Shown one piece after another: positions 9,967-22,648 of a stretch of DNA of 64,000 nucleotides. The position numbers were made by a program, and so were the translations under genes. How positions within the stretch are numbered: the stretch's first letter is position 1; each line of letters opens with the position of its first letter. Where the stretch lies: the NCBI GenBank assembly GCA_027563935.2, contig CM050451.1:106109565-106173564 (forward strand), written 5' to 3'. This stretch comes from Costus lasius. Lineage: Eukaryota > Streptophyta > Magnoliopsida > Zingiberales > Costaceae. The notes under the pieces were generated by a model. It did no database searches. It was not told the origin of the DNA and was given only the letters and a program-made list of their open reading frames with translations.

Positions 9967-12900
9967 ATGGAGAAGAGTGATCGAAATACGAGCAAGAAGC
10001 TGAAAATCGCCATCATCCACCCCGATCTCGGAATTGGTCAGTCACTCTCTCTAAATTTGTCCTTCTTTTATGTGGAAAAGAAACCCTGAAACATTTCGCC
10101 TCGAAATGGCAGGTTCAGATCTGCAATCTGATCTTCCACTCATTGATTTGTGTTAATTAGTATAATGATTCTATAATAGGGGAACAGAATAATATGAATT
10201 TTGAATGTAAGCAATGGCGATCATAAGAATTATCGTACGTATTAGATTGGGACATGAAGAATGCTTGCTTGCTTTGCTTCTACATCTCAGATTAGATATT
10301 TATAAAAGTAGAAATTAAGTCTCTTGCAGTTCTTGTATTGTTAGTGTGTTTAGCAACATTCACAAGAAAAAACTTTGTACATGTACTAGAGATTGTTTGT
10401 ATTAAGATGTTATGGTACGCCATCATGTGACAGAAGTTAGAAACCGTCGAACATGCAGTGTGAGATGATATTCATTCATTCATTTTGTACAAATATTATA
10501 ATTTTCTAAATGTTCCAACTGAAGCTGGGATGGCTGAGCAGGAAATTAAATCCAACGAAAGGATACTCTGAATCGACATGATAAATGAATTAACCAAGCA
10601 CCATGAAACTTTCTAGTGGTATGAGTTTAAACAAAGAAAGGCGAAAATATTCAGTAACAGTAAGAAGCATAGTCTTAACAACTAGTAATGGACATCACTT
10701 TTTTGTGGAGTTAATCAATATGGTATAATCTTTTTGTTACGCGTTTGATATTTCATTTTTGATGCTGTAAGGCATTTCACATGGTTAATCAGTTCCATAC
10801 ATTTTTGTCTGAAAAATTACTCATGTAATCTTTATATGTAGGAGGGGCGGAAAGGTTAATTGTTGATGCAGCTGTTCAACTAGCTTCTCATGGGCATAGT
10901 GTTCATGTTTTTACATCACATCATGATAGGAGCCGATGTTTTGAGGAGACTCTTGCTGGTAAGTCTATCGTTGATTCTACCATCTCAGTTTCAATATGAA
11001 TAAACAATTGGCAACTAAGTCTTTGGATTCCAATTTCTATATTTGCACCTGATATTTGTTGACTTTCAGTTTGTACAACTTCCATTCATTATGTATTTCT
11101 GTAATATAGTTACTAAATAGAACGACAGAAATGTTGGTTCTTTTAGCTCATATGCTGCAATTATTAATTTCTTATCCATTTAATAGAAGACTAATATTGA
11201 TCAAAGTTGTGTTTCGTTTCTCTGTGTGCACAAAACATCTAGTTAGAAAACCACATGGTTTTGCAATTTTTTCGTTGCTTATGCATTGAAGATCATCCAG
11301 TTGAACTTTTTAAAAATATACTATTCTTCACTTCTGTCCTAGTAAAAAGATAAATCAAGCGTTTTCTTTTGCTTCTGCAATCACTTGAGTAGTTAAACTA
11401 AAACAAGGTGATCATTGATGCTAATATTACCGTCATCATTTGTTCAGGTCCTTTCTCAGTACAAGTGTATGGTGGTTTTCTACCTCGCCACATATTCTAT
11501 CGATTCCATGCTCTATGTGCATATCTTCGGTGTATTTTTGTTGCACTCTGTGTTCTTGTTATGTGGCCTTCATTTGATCTTGTACTGGCGGATCAGGTCT
11601 CTGTTGTCATTCCTTTGCTGAAACTAAAACGAGCAACAAAGGTATTTTCCTTGATTTTGTGATTAAAATGCAGTATTATGATCTTAGAATTTACGATAAT
11701 TGAGTCCTTTCTAGGTATTATTCTACTGCCACTTCCCCGATTTATTGCTGGCACAGCATACAACTATGCTTCGGAGGTTATATCGCAGGCCAATTGACAT
11801 GATTGAAGAATCAACTACAGGTGTAGTCTTTTTGTTCTTTTTGAATGTTCTTATTTTGCAACTGTGTTTTATACAGCTTCTCAGCTTCCCCTACATATAG
11901 TTTCATGTTCTTATCTGACCAGTTGGGCTGAACTATTATATTTACAGGTATGGCAGATCTGATCTTAGTGAACAGTAAATTCACTGCATCTGTATTTGCT
12001 GCAACCTTCCGTCGTATCCATTCAAGAGGCGTTCATCCTTCAGTACTCTATCCAGCAGTCAATGTGGAACAGTTTGATGGGCCTTGCACTTACAAGTAAC
12101 TGATTATCTCATATATATCTGGAAATCTGCAACTGTCAAATATGATTTTTGGTTCTTCAGATCACTTATTGTCTTTGTCTGGTTGTTTTCATTGTCTAAT
12201 AAGTTGTAATTTTCCTTAATTTTTCAGGTTGAATTTTCTTTCAATAAACCGATTTGAAAGGAAAAAGAACCTCCAATTAGCAATATCGGCATTTGCTCTG
12301 CTTTGCGCTTCTGGAAGTGCACTTCCGAGTCATGTCAAACCTACATTGACAATTGCAGGTGATTGATTATACACTACTAGTGATTCTTTTAATGAAACAT
12401 CTCATAATTTTCAGCACAGGGCATGATGTGATCCTAGTCTGTGCTTGCATAAAATACACTGCACATAACGAGCTTTTTATGGCATGTCTATTGTATTGAT
12501 ATTTTGTCATGCAATTTACTTACGGGTATAATGTAGCAGAAACCTTTGGTCATATACAGTTTTATGCTTATAGACGTATCGTGCAAATCTGCACTTTGAA
12601 GCTTCAAATAATGTTTTTATGCATTATGCAAATCAACAATCACAACCTGCATTGTGATATTCAAACCATATTATGCCTCCACAAAATTTTACAGCGAATA
12701 TTAAGATTATAACTAAATATCAAACTTCATAAATGGTTGGAGTTCATAATGCTGTATATGATATGTTCCAGAGCACATGAGCACGACTGCAGCAAGAGTG
12801 TTCCAGTTGGGAAGAAAGCCTTGAGCAAAATATTCTGTTGGTGAGCTAGCTCATTTTACCATATGAGTTCATTTCTGAGATAAAATAGGAACCGTATGTA

Positions 12901-14325
12901 TGGTAACTTACCTTATTAGAGCCAAGGGCAGATTTATTCATGACTCTAATTATTGATTTATTTCTTTTGGTGAGCTAGCTCATTTTACCATAAGAGTTCA
13001 TTTCTGAGATAAAATAGGTACCATATGTATCATAACTTACCTTATTAGTGCCAAGGGAAGATTTATTCATGACTCTAATTATTGATTTATTTCTTTTGTA
13101 TACTTCTAGTAATTGCCTTCCTTCCTACATATGGAATGAAGAAATTATAAAGCTCTGAACTGCCTGATGGGCAATCATCTTTTAAACTGATAACTTCAGT
13201 GTTACAGGTGGTTATGATAAACGCCTCAAGGAAAATGTCGAGTATCTAGACGAGTTAAAGAAACTGACTGAAGTTGAGGGGGTGTCAGAGCAAGTTGAAT
13301 TTGTTAAGTCTTGCTCAACTGCAGAAAGAAATGAACTACTCTCACAATGTATTGCTGTTTTATACACACCAAAGGTAATATTGGCAGTATGTTAATGCTA
13401 GAATTACACTAAATCACCAATATAGAAAAATAAAAAAAGAGACACTTTGGCAACACTAAATCACCAATATAGAAAAATAAAAAAAGAGGCACTTTGGCAT
13501 ATCTTTTTGCTATTGAAAGTTGTAGTTTCATCTAATACGAGTGTATTCTAAGTTTTTTTTTTGTGGGATGAACATTCTGGTATTGTATCTTGAACACTTG
13601 CCTATCACGGTATTAGACTTGCTTCTGATGTGTGCATCCCAAATGCTGTATCCACTCCTACCGTTTACTTGTTCTCATTTACGTATTAATTGATCATTCA
13701 TATTTGCCATGATGAAATTTTCTCGTATGCTATTTGTTTATTGTGCTTCTGATATGTGGATTCAGCGTCCTGCCTTCACTCCGATCGTTTACTTGTCTCA
13801 TTTACTTATTAATTGATTATTCATATTTGCCACTTGGAGGCTAGTTTTCTTTTATTCTATTTTGTTCTGCTTGGGATACATTGTTCAGAAGATTTTCTGC
13901 AAGATTTGGTGAGTCGTGATCACAATATACGTCTTCTTCCTGCAATTAAAATTTTAAGATGTATGATTCCATCCTGTCACTGCTTTATCAGCATCATATC
14001 CTTTTGAGATCACATTTTTCGTTCTATGTAGGATGAACATTTTGGTATTGTACCTCTGGAAGCAATGGCAGCGAAGAAACCTGTAATTGCATGCAACAGT
14101 GGGGGACCTTTGGAGACAATTGAACATGAGATCACAGGGTTTCTTTGTGAACCCACCCCTTCTGCGTTTGCACAGGCCATGTCCAAGCTTCTTAGCTATC
14201 CTGAAGCTGCTGTGAGGATGGGTGAAGAGGCAAGAAGTCATGTTGTACAAAAATTTTCTACCAAGAAATTTGGAGAACAGCTGAACCGATATGTTCTTGA
14301 CACTTACCACGAAAGAATTGAGTAA
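9967..14325 (+). CDS. ALG2: ALG2, alpha-1,3/1,6-mannosyltransferase
   Basis: ALG2 adds the second and third mannoses to the dolichol-linked oligosaccharide on the cytosolic ER face, using GDP-mannose. Eight exons: 9967-10036, 10842-10958, 11448-11641, 11715-11820, 11948-12095, 12228-12358, 13208-13374, 14032-14325. They give 408 aa, the usual plant length. The glycine-rich donor loop GIGGAERL is at residues 22-29, split by intron 1. A hydrophobic, probably membrane-associated helix lies near residues 80-100 (exon 3). A linker [11 protein letters not shown] is in exon 5. The GT4 EX7E catalytic motif is E313-HFGIVPL-E321 at the start of the last exon, followed by CNSGGPLE. All splice sites are GT/AG with matching phases. 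The start codon opens the first exon in good context (GAGGATGG). No lesion was seen, so the gene looks functional. Confidence 0.95.
12840..13097. repeat. 129-bp tandem duplication in ALG2 intron 6
   Basis: Two adjacent copies start with GGTGAGCTAGCTCATTTTACCA at 12840 and 12969 and differ at a few bases. Each copy begins with a donor-like GGTGAG, which could be a decoy splice site. Confidence 0.88.
13406..13499. repeat. 47-bp tandem duplication in ALG2 intron 7
   Basis: Two copies of ACACTAAATCACCAATATAG and the following A-rich bases lie at 13406 and 13453. A second, more diverged duplication with a period near 124 bp lies in the same intron around 13620-13840. Confidence 0.85.
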
Positions 14326-15325
14326 AGAAGACAATGTATTATACTTGTTTATCCTGTACAATTAAGATTTTCGGGTGTAAACATAGGCTAAAGGAATTTG
14401 TTGAGGTACGCCAAAGTTCCTTGGGACTGGTTTTGAGGCAAAGACAGATTTGCTGTTTTGGTTGGTCAATAACCAATTATTCTTATTCACTAGGTAGACA
14501 TCCTAATTTCTGTCGCTATCAGTTGGCAGTATTGATTACATCCAATGATTCTTATTCGCACAAGCAAACATCCTAGCGTCAATTACTCGTCAATTTGTCT
14601 TACATGTGTGTATATGTAGCTGCAACTCATGCAAATTTGCATCAAAAAACATGGGGACTTTTCACTCAGATGAACATTGCTAAAAGAACTGAGAAGCTAG
14701 GTTGGCAGAATCGAGTTTCTAGTCAAGAAAGGTGAATATTATGGAAACTCAAGAAAGGTGAATATTATGGAAAATTATATCCTAGTGTTAATATGTTTTT
14801 ACAGGTACATCTATATACTTTATCCTAAATAGTTAAAAATATAACTCATTATATATTTATATACTAAATTGAATACATACATAATAATGCAACTTCACTT
14901 AAATTATTTTAAATCTATTCTCTATGACTAATATTTAGTGTGAAGTATTTGCTGAATAGTAAAAGTAAATTAATTACAATGTAATTAAAGAATCAAGTTG
15001 AAGCCCAATAATCATAATATGAGAGTAGAAATGAATGAAAGAAAAATATCATAATTCATATTTACTATAATGAATTAAAATCGTATGATGTATATATATA
15101 TATTTTTCATTTTAACTATTATTTCACTTTTCCTTAAAAAGAAAACTTTAGTGGCATGGAAGACAAACAGCATATGCTCATCCTAAATTGATCGTTATTC
15201 AGAGAAAGTCAGTGGTCAAAGTAACCACAATGAAAACGCGCAGGAACTGTTAAAAGAAAGTTCAAGAGGATGATGGTGTATGACAGGAAGAGACACCAAA
15301 TCAATATGAGTTACTGTCGCTTTCC
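14326..15325. other. Convergent intergenic region, ALG2 and the unknown gene
   Basis: Holds the ALG2 3' untranslated region and then AT-rich sequence with a short TATATATA run near 15090. No further gene is visible. Confidence 0.6.
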
Positions 15326-16412
15326 TTATTCATCTCCCTCCTGGAAGCGCAGATGTTTTCCTTCCGACCTAGGCAGACCCTTCAACGTCAGCACGATCGG
15401 TGAAACCGCCTCCTTCACCTCCTCCTCTTCCTCTATCTCATCGTCGCTGTTGTAGATAAACCTCGTGTGCTTGCCTGTAAATTGAGGCAGCCCCATCAAT
15501 GAAATCTTCCTCATGTCTTCGCACAATTCCCACAAGTCACCGTCTCCGCCCTCCCCCACATCTTGCACATTGTCTTCAACATCTTTGCCGCGATCGGAGT
15601 TGGGGCTCGCATTTGCCCGAGTCGACCAGACGGAGGAGTTGTCGTCCTCAAGGTAGGATGATATCTCCACGCTACTGCTGCCGCAATCGTATGTCAGTGA
15701 CGAGGAAATCGTCCACATGCCTGATTTCTCCGGTGAGTCAAATGTTAGCGCTCGGTTGATATGGCATTCTTGAGCACGCATGAAGTCTGCTGCGTCGGAC
15801 GACTCTCCCATGACCTGAAGAATTGCAACCCCTAACACAATTTTCCATTTAACAAATTAAATTCCAAGCTTGGGTCAAGGCATCATCATCACGGCACCTG
15901 GGAAGGAACGCATGGGTGTTCTACCTCCAACGGAACCAATCCGCCAGCGATTTGCGGCGTATTGACCGGCGTCGGGGCCAGTAGCTGCGATGGCGATTCC
16001 AGAAGCCCCAAAAGGGCCGGCGGTCGATGGTGAGGGTGCCCGAAGGGGACGAGTTCAGTTTCTTCCTCGACTTTCTGCAGCAGCGTCCGCACCTGGCCAC
16101 GGAGCACCTCCTCGCCCGACCCGGGAGTCTGCCTCGCCGCAGCGCAGCTCTTAACCGCTCCCGCCGAGGGCGTCTTCTCCGACAGGAGGCATCCGGCAGC
16201 AAGCCCCACGACGGGGGAGTCGTTTGTGATGTCGAAGAGCGCCGCGCGGCCACCGTTTGATCCTTGCTTGCTCTTCTCTGGGTTCAGAAAGCGATCAAAT
16301 TAATGAAAGGGCGGAGCATACAGAGTTAGCGAAAGCGGTCTTTTTCTCTCTCACCGGGATTAGCGGCGGCTTCAGATCTTTCGAGCTTTCTTGCGGATGA
16401 CGGAGTCTCCAT
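15326..16412 (-). CDS. Plant protein of unknown function with two GLPxxxGKHxRF motifs
   Basis: Three minus-strand exons, 16355-16412, 15898-16277 and 15326-15814, join in phase to give 308 aa starting METPSSARKLERSE. I do not recognise a named family. Visible blocks: LFDITNDSPVVG (33-44), a possible helix VLRGQVRTLLQKVEEE (77-92), a proline/threonine segment LLAPTPVNTPQ (118-128) with minimal TP phosphosites, a Ser/Asp-rich acidic middle, and two copies of GLPxxxGKHxRF at 254-265 and 292-303 separated by an acidic EEEEE stretch. There is no signal peptide or membrane helix. The exon junctions fall inside continuous-looking text (NP|EKSKQG and PSQ|VMGES), which supports the model. Charge and TP sites suggest a regulated intracellular protein; its function is unknown. 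Confidence 0.8.
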
Positions 16413-16956
16413 TACCATTAATCAGATATACTAATCGAGGGTCCAAATTCAAGATTGAAGAAACCCTAAACAAGTGTGAACGGACGAAGAGAAGGGGAGC
16501 GGAGGAAGATTGGCGAGTCCGAGCGACGATTTTAATAGATTTGAAATGGGAGGTCTTCAACGGTCATATGACCGTTGCGTACTGGAGTGTAGGGGGAAGG
16601 AATGCGTTGGTTGCTTTATTTGCCAAAAACTAGCAGTCCAAGGCACTCTAATTTGTGGGATAAAATCATAAAATGATTATATTACAATTTACTCATCACG
16701 TAAGTACCTTTTCACTTTTTTTAATATCCAAACTAACCCTTTAATTTTAATATAATTGTGCAACTAGGTATATATTGTCCAATTTAGTATGAAGAGAAAT
16801 TAGTATTTAATATAAATTTGATTTACAAATCTTGATGCATGTCAGTGAAATTTGATTTTAAAAGCTGTTTTTTCACTGTTATGTGTTTTGATCCAAAAGC
16901 TGTTCTTTAACTGTTATGAAGATAATATAATAGTGAAATTTGATTTTAAAAAATTA
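16413..16956. other. Upstream region of the unknown gene
   Basis: AT-rich beyond ~16640, with no gene apparent. It should contain the minus-strand promoter and 5' leader. It ends at the copia target site. Confidence 0.5.
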
Positions 16957-16961
16957 AAAAG

Positions 16962-17662
16962 TGTTGATGGGTCCTCCTCCATGTGGATCCATGTAAGTAA
17001 TAATGAAAACATAAAAAAAAAAAAATGGTTAGAAACCCTAAGTGTGCTTTTGTAGGGTTGATTTTAATTTTGGTGCGTTGGCAACAGAGAGACGTCGGCG
17101 GAGAGTTGCAGCCAAGTAGAAGGAATAAAGAATAGAGGAGATTTTGGCTCTTTTCATCATCTCGAAGTTCATCTAAGTGAACTCATCATCCTTGTTGTCA
17201 TTTTGATGCTATATCAAAGCAATGGGAAGAGCAGCAGAGTCTCATCCCAAATGCCGTTGAGTTTCAGCTGAGTTTCTGAGTTGTGGCTGAAATGAGTTCA
17301 TAGATGATCCTGATGATTAAGGCCAATGAGCTATCAGTAAGATTCACATCAATACCTTATTCTGAATTTGGATACTATTAAATCAACTTGAGTTTGATTT
17401 ATTTGGTTTAACAACTAGTCCTATTTTGGCTGAATTTGGTTAGTAAGTGAAATCATTGGTAGACCTATTGATTAGAGGGTCTTTTGAAGCAGCTTTCATT
17501 TTCTTGACTTGCATAAAGCACTTTTTTCCCAAGTTCAGGTGCATTTGAAACTGTTATTAGATTATTTGTAAGCTTCTGGTCTCTTTAATTCGCTGAATGT
17601 CCACATTACTCTGCATATGATTCTGCTACATGGATATATATAAATCTCTTCTCATTACAACA
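16962..17662 (+). repeat. 5' LTR of the copia element
   Basis: Direct-repeat partner of 21694-22402. Ends are TG and CA, and the primer binding site follows two bases later. Confidence 0.93.
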
Positions 17663-17664
17663 AC

Positions 17665-17677
17665 TGGTATCAGAGGC
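17665..17677 (+). other. Primer binding site (iMet tRNA) of the copia element
   Basis: TGGTATCAGAGGC directly after the 5' LTR is the standard plant copia priming site. Confidence 0.85.
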
Positions 17678-17692
17678 AGACATAGGGAAATC

Positions 17693-18541
17693 ATGGAGGC
17701 AAGGACAAACAAAATGATAAGTTTGAATGTTACAAATTACCATATGTGGAGGAGCAAAATGAAAGATCTTTTGTTTGTGATGAAAATGCATTTACCAGTA
17801 TTTAGTATTGTTAAACCAGAAGGCAAAACAAATGAAGAATGGGAGTTTGAGCATGAGCAGGTATGCAGCTTCATCAGACAATTTGTTGAAGACAATGTGT
17901 ACAATCATGTATCTAATGAAACTCAGGCGCAAACATTATGGAACAAATTGGAGGAGTTGTATGTATCTAAAAGTGGTAACAATAAACTATTTTATCTGAC
18001 CAAATTGATTCAGATGAGGTATCGCGAAGGCACATCAATGGCAAATCATCTAAATTATTTTCAAGGGATTGTGGAGCAACTATCAAGAATGGGTATCAAT
18101 TTTGAAAATGAGGTACTTGCACTCTTAATTCTAGCTTCCTTGCCTGAATCTTGGGAGACATTAAAGTTCTCACTTACAAATTCTACTCCAAATGGCACAA
18201 TAAATATGGAATTTGTTAAAAATGGAGTTTTGAATGAAGAAATGAGAAGGAGAGCACAAAGGTCCTCATCATCACAGGAAGAAGTTTTCGTTGCAGAATC
18301 AAGAGGGAGAAATCAGTTTAGGGATCAAGTGTCAAGAGATCAAAGTAGAGGAAAATCAAATAGGTATCCTAATGTTGAATGCTACTATTGTAAGAAAAAG
18401 GGGCATATGAAGAGATTTTGTCGCAAACTCAAACAAAATCAAGAGATGTACAAAGGCAAAAGGTCATGGAAAAATGATGGCAAAAACAAGAAAATGCTAT
18501 CGAGGAGTTCAACATTGTCTATGATGATGATGATATGGTAA
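17693..18541 (+). pseudogene. copia gag with zinc knuckle
   Basis: The start MEARTNKM was chosen because it follows the primer site and fits copia gag starts. An in-frame ATG at 17630 lies inside the LTR. Residues near 10-35 read LNVTNYHMWRSKMKDLLF, a UBN2/gag-type N-terminus. The zinc knuckle CYYCKKKGHMKRFC (CX2CX4HX4C) is near 18390. Shortly afterwards the frame shifts: protease text (NWVIDSGATIHATS) continues in a different frame from about 18500. Gag itself is open; the polyprotein is not. Confidence 0.85.
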
Positions 18542-21500
18542 ATCTTACAACACATGAAACCAATTGGGTGATTGACAGTGGAGCTACAATACATGCTACA
18601 TCTTGAAGGGAATTCTTTTCCTCCTACATGGCAGGAGATTTTGGCTTTGTGAGAATGGGAAATGAAAACTTTTCAAAAATAGTAGGTAAAGGAGATGTTT
18701 GTTGGAGAAGGAAAATAGAATGAAATTATTTTTAAAGGATGTAAAGCACATTCCTGATATACGCCTGAATTTGATTTCAACAAGCAAACTAGATGATGAA
18801 GGTTTTTGTAATACCTTCCTACACGGTGAATGGAAACTCACTAAAGGTGTGTTGATAGTGGCCAAAGGGTAAAAGGATTCTAAGTTGCATTTTATGAAAG
18901 CAAAGCTCTTCCAAGATGTTGTGAATGCAGTGGAGAATGATAATATAGTTGTGTTATAGCACAAACATCATGGACATATGAGTGAAACAAGCATGTCTCG
19001 GTTGGCCAAAAGAAATGTATTACATGGATTGAATCAAGTTCATTTAAAGAAGTGTTCTGATTGTCTAGCAGGGAAACAAAATAGAGTGACATTCAAAAGT
19101 CTTCCACCCTCTAGAATGGATAATGTACTGGATTTGATACACTCGGATTTGTGTGGACCAATGTCTAAGTCACTCGGCGGTGCTCAATATTTTGTGACCT
19201 TCATAGACAACCATTCTCGGAAGACATGGGTGTACCTTTTGAAGTCTAAAGACCAAGTATTAGATGTCTTCAAGCAATTTCTCTCTTTGGTTGAGAGGCA
19301 AACCAATAAGAAGCTAAAATGTATCCGAACAGACAATGGTGATGAATACATAGGGCCATTTCATATTTATTGTAAAGAGCATGGTATTCGACATCAAACC
19401 ACACCTCCAAAGACACCGCAATTGAATGGCTTAGCTGAGAGGATGAACAGAACCTTGATAGAAAGGGTAAGATGTTTGCTCTCACATGCAAAGTTACCTA
19501 AGATGTTTTGGGGTGAAGCCATACTAACAGTTGTTCATGTCTTGAATCTTTCACCATTGGTACCTCTACAATTTAACACCTCTGAAGAAGCATGGTCAGG
19601 AAAGAACCTGTCTTATAATCACTTGCGAGTATTTGGTTGCAAGGCCTTTGTGCACATTCCAAGAGATGAGAGATCAAAACTTGATACCAAGACACGATAG
19701 TGTGTGTTTATTGGTTATGGCCTAGATCAGTTTGGTTACAAGTTTTATGACCCGATTTAAAAGAGGCTTATAAGAAGCCGTGATGTAGTGTTCATTGAAG
19801 ATGAGACCATTAAAGAGATTAAGGAGACTCGGGGGTATGTTTCTAGATCTAGTGATAATTTAACAGATCTAGAATTACTCCCTTCGGCAACAACACCGAG
19901 AGGTGTTAGAAATGAGACACATAATGATCAACTTGAGACAAGTAATTCGAATGGCTCAATTCAGCTCCCATTAGATAATTCTAATAACAATGATGTTCAT
20001 GATCAATCACCATCTCAAATGAGTTCTCCAGAATTAATAAGATCTACTAGAGTTCGACAACTCTCTACTAGATATCCTGTAGATCAGCATGTACTTTTAA
20101 GTGATGAAGGAGAACTAGAATGCTTTGAAGAAGCAATGGATGATAAACATAAGAGGGAATGGATAGAGGCCATGGAAGATGAAATGAAATCACTGCATGA
20201 GAATGAAACCTTTGAGTTAGTGAAGCTACCAAAAGGTAAAAGTGTTTTAAAGAACAAGTGGGTGTTCAAGACAAAACATGAAGAGCATAGCTTTCAACCA
20301 TGATTCAAAGCTAGATTAGTGGTCAAGGGATTCAGCCAAAGGAAAGGAATTGACTTTGATGAGATATTTTTACCTGTGGTGAAAATGACATCCATTCGTA
20401 TAGTTTTGGGATTAGCAACGAGTCTTAACCTAGAGATCGAACAGATGGATGTAAAAACTGCCTTCCTGCATGGTAATTTGGAAGAAGAAATATACATAGA
20501 ATAACCAAAAGACTTTATGGTAAAAGGCAAAGAGGACTATGTTTGCAAGTTGAAGAAAAGTCTATACGAGTTGAAACAAGCACTAAGACAATGGTACAAA
20601 AAGCTTGAATCAATTATGGGGGAGCATGGCTATAGGAAGACCACTTCGGATCATTGTGCTTTTGTGCAAAAATTCTCTAATGATGACTTCATCATCCTGT
20701 TACTCTATGTGGATGACATGCTGATCATTGGTCAAAATATATCTAGAATTGGTAACGTGAAAAAGCAATTAAGCGAATCCTTTGCAATGAAAGATTTGGG
20801 ACCAGCAAAACAGATTCTTGGTATGAAGATAATTAGAGACAGGAACACTAAGAAATTATGGTTGTCACAAGAGGGATACATTGAGAAAATACTCCAACAT
20901 TTTGATATGAGCAAAGCCAAGGCAGTTAATTGTCCTCTTGCTAATTATTTTAATTTAAGTTCAAAACAATGTCTCTCTACAAAAAGAGAAAAGGAGGAGA
21001 TGGATAGATTTCCATATGCTTCAATAGTTGGAAGTCTAATTTATGCATTGGTATGCACACGACACGATATTGCTCATGCAGTTGACATAGTAAGTAGATT
21101 CCTTTCAAATCCTGGCAAAGAACATAAAGCTGCAATGAAATGGATTCTTAGATATCTCCATGGTACTACAAAGATGTGTTTGTGCTTTGAAGATAGAAAA
21201 TCCATGCTAGTTGGTTACACTGATGTGGATATGGCAGGTGATGTTGACACATGAAGGTCTACATCAGGATACTTGATTTTATTTGCAGGGGGAGCGGTGT
21301 CTTGGCAGCCAAAATTACAAAAATGTGTTGCGCTCTCAACAACTAAAGCAGAGTTTATTGCAACAACCGAGGCTTATAAAGAGTTGCTATGGATAAAAGG
21401 TTTTCTAAATAAACTTGGCTTTTATCAAGAAGAGTATGAGCTATTCTGTAATAATCAAAGTGTCATCCACCTTGGAAAGAATTCATCATTCCATTCTAGG

Positions 21501-21620
21501 TCAAAACATATTGACGTGAGGTACCATTGGATTAGAGATGTGTTAGAGAAAAAACTACTACGACTTGAAAAGATCCATACTGATGAAAATGGATGATATA
21601 TGTTAACCAAAACTCTTCCA
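18500..21620 (+). pseudogene. copia pol (protease, integrase, RT, RNase H), multiply interrupted
   Basis: Protease has DSGA near 18575. The integrase piece 18978-19700 carries a C-x2-C (CSDC), then D in HSDLCGP, D in RTDNGDEY and E in LAERMNRT: the DDE triad. RT pieces (20319-20504, 20517-21254) include MDVKTAFLHGNLEEEIY and the catalytic YVDDM near 20707. RNase H (21240-21596) has STSGYL and ALSTTKAEFIA. Stops sit at 18601, 19698, 19755, 20301, 20502, 21252 and 21594. A frameshift lies between protease and integrase. It cannot make an active polyprotein. Confidence 0.88.
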
Positions 21621-21693
21621 AGGGAGAAGTTCATCTACTGCCGATCCACGACAGGATTGGTGGAATTCCCCATGTAGTAGGGAGGGGGAGGTT

Positions 21694-22402
21694 TGTTGGT
21701 GGGTCCCCCCTCTATGTGGACCCATGTAAGTAATAATAAAAACATAAAAAAGGAAAAAAAGAAAAAATATGGTTAGAAGCCCTAAGTGTGCTTTTGTAGG
21801 GCTGATTTTAATTTTGGTGCGTCTGGCAACAGAGAGACGTCGACAGAGAGTTGCAGCTAAGTAGAAGGAATAAAGAATAGAGGAGATTTTGGCTCTTTTC
21901 ATCATCTGCAAGTTCATCTCAGCGAACTCATCATCCTTGTCGTCATTTTGATGCAGTAGCAAAACAATGGGAAGAGCAGCAGAGTCTCATCCCAAATACC
22001 GTTGAGTTTCAGTTGAGTTTCTGAGTTGTGGCTAAAATGAGTTCCTAGATGATAGTGATGATCAAGGCCAATGATATATCAGTAATATTCGCATCAATAC
22101 CTTATTCTGAATTTGGATACTATTAAATCAACTTGATTTATTTCGTTTAACAACTAGTCCTACTTTGGCTGAATTTGGTTAGTATGTGAAATCATTAGTA
22201 GACCTGTTGATTAGATGGTCTTTTGAAGCAGCTTTCATTTTTTTTGATTTGCATAAAGCTCTCTTTTCTCGAGTTCAGATGCATTTGAAACTGTTATTAG
22301 ATTATTTGTAAGCTTCTGGTCGCTTTAATTCGCTGAGTCCACAGTACTTTGCACATAGATTCTACTTAAATTGATATATATAAATCTCTTCTCGTTACAA
22401 CA
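21694..22402 (+). repeat. 3' LTR of the copia element
   Basis: Matches 16962-17662. Preceded by the purine tract and followed by the AAAAG duplication. Confidence 0.93.
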
Positions 22403-22648
22403 AAAAGAATCTTCTAAACCGAGATAGCACTGCCATAGTGATTCAAACTTGGCCTACGTAGGATGGGCTAACTTAAATCATATGCAATCGGCTAAAGAAA
22501 CAATTATAAACAAACCTCTTTTTAGCAAAGAATCAACAAATTCCATCTCAATACAGTTTGAATCAATCGAATCAAAGTAATCCAACAGTTAAATCAACAC
22601 CAATAATTTACATGAATGCAACAGAAGAAGTAATCTTGTATCTGTTAA

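Larger units (their letters stand above)
16962..22402 (+). mobile_element. Ty1/copia retrotransposon (TNT1-94-like), bounded but inactivated
   Basis: The LTRs are 16962-17662 (701 bp) and 21694-22402 (709 bp), both TGTTG...TTACAACA. They are flanked by AAAAG at 16957-16961 and 22403-22407. The iMet primer site is at 17665-17677 and a polypurine tract AGGGAGGGGGAG at about 21679-21690. The domain order gag, protease, integrase, RT, RNase H is the copia order. Frame is lost after gag, and several in-frame stops interrupt pol. By eye the LTRs differ at a few percent of positions plus small indels, so this insertion is older than the gag-only element. Confidence 0.95.

Noticed and set aside
15889..16260. 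Alternative ORFs over exon 2 of the unknown gene
   Set aside because: They are shadow frames. The accepted frame is the one whose exon junctions keep phase with exons 1 and 3.
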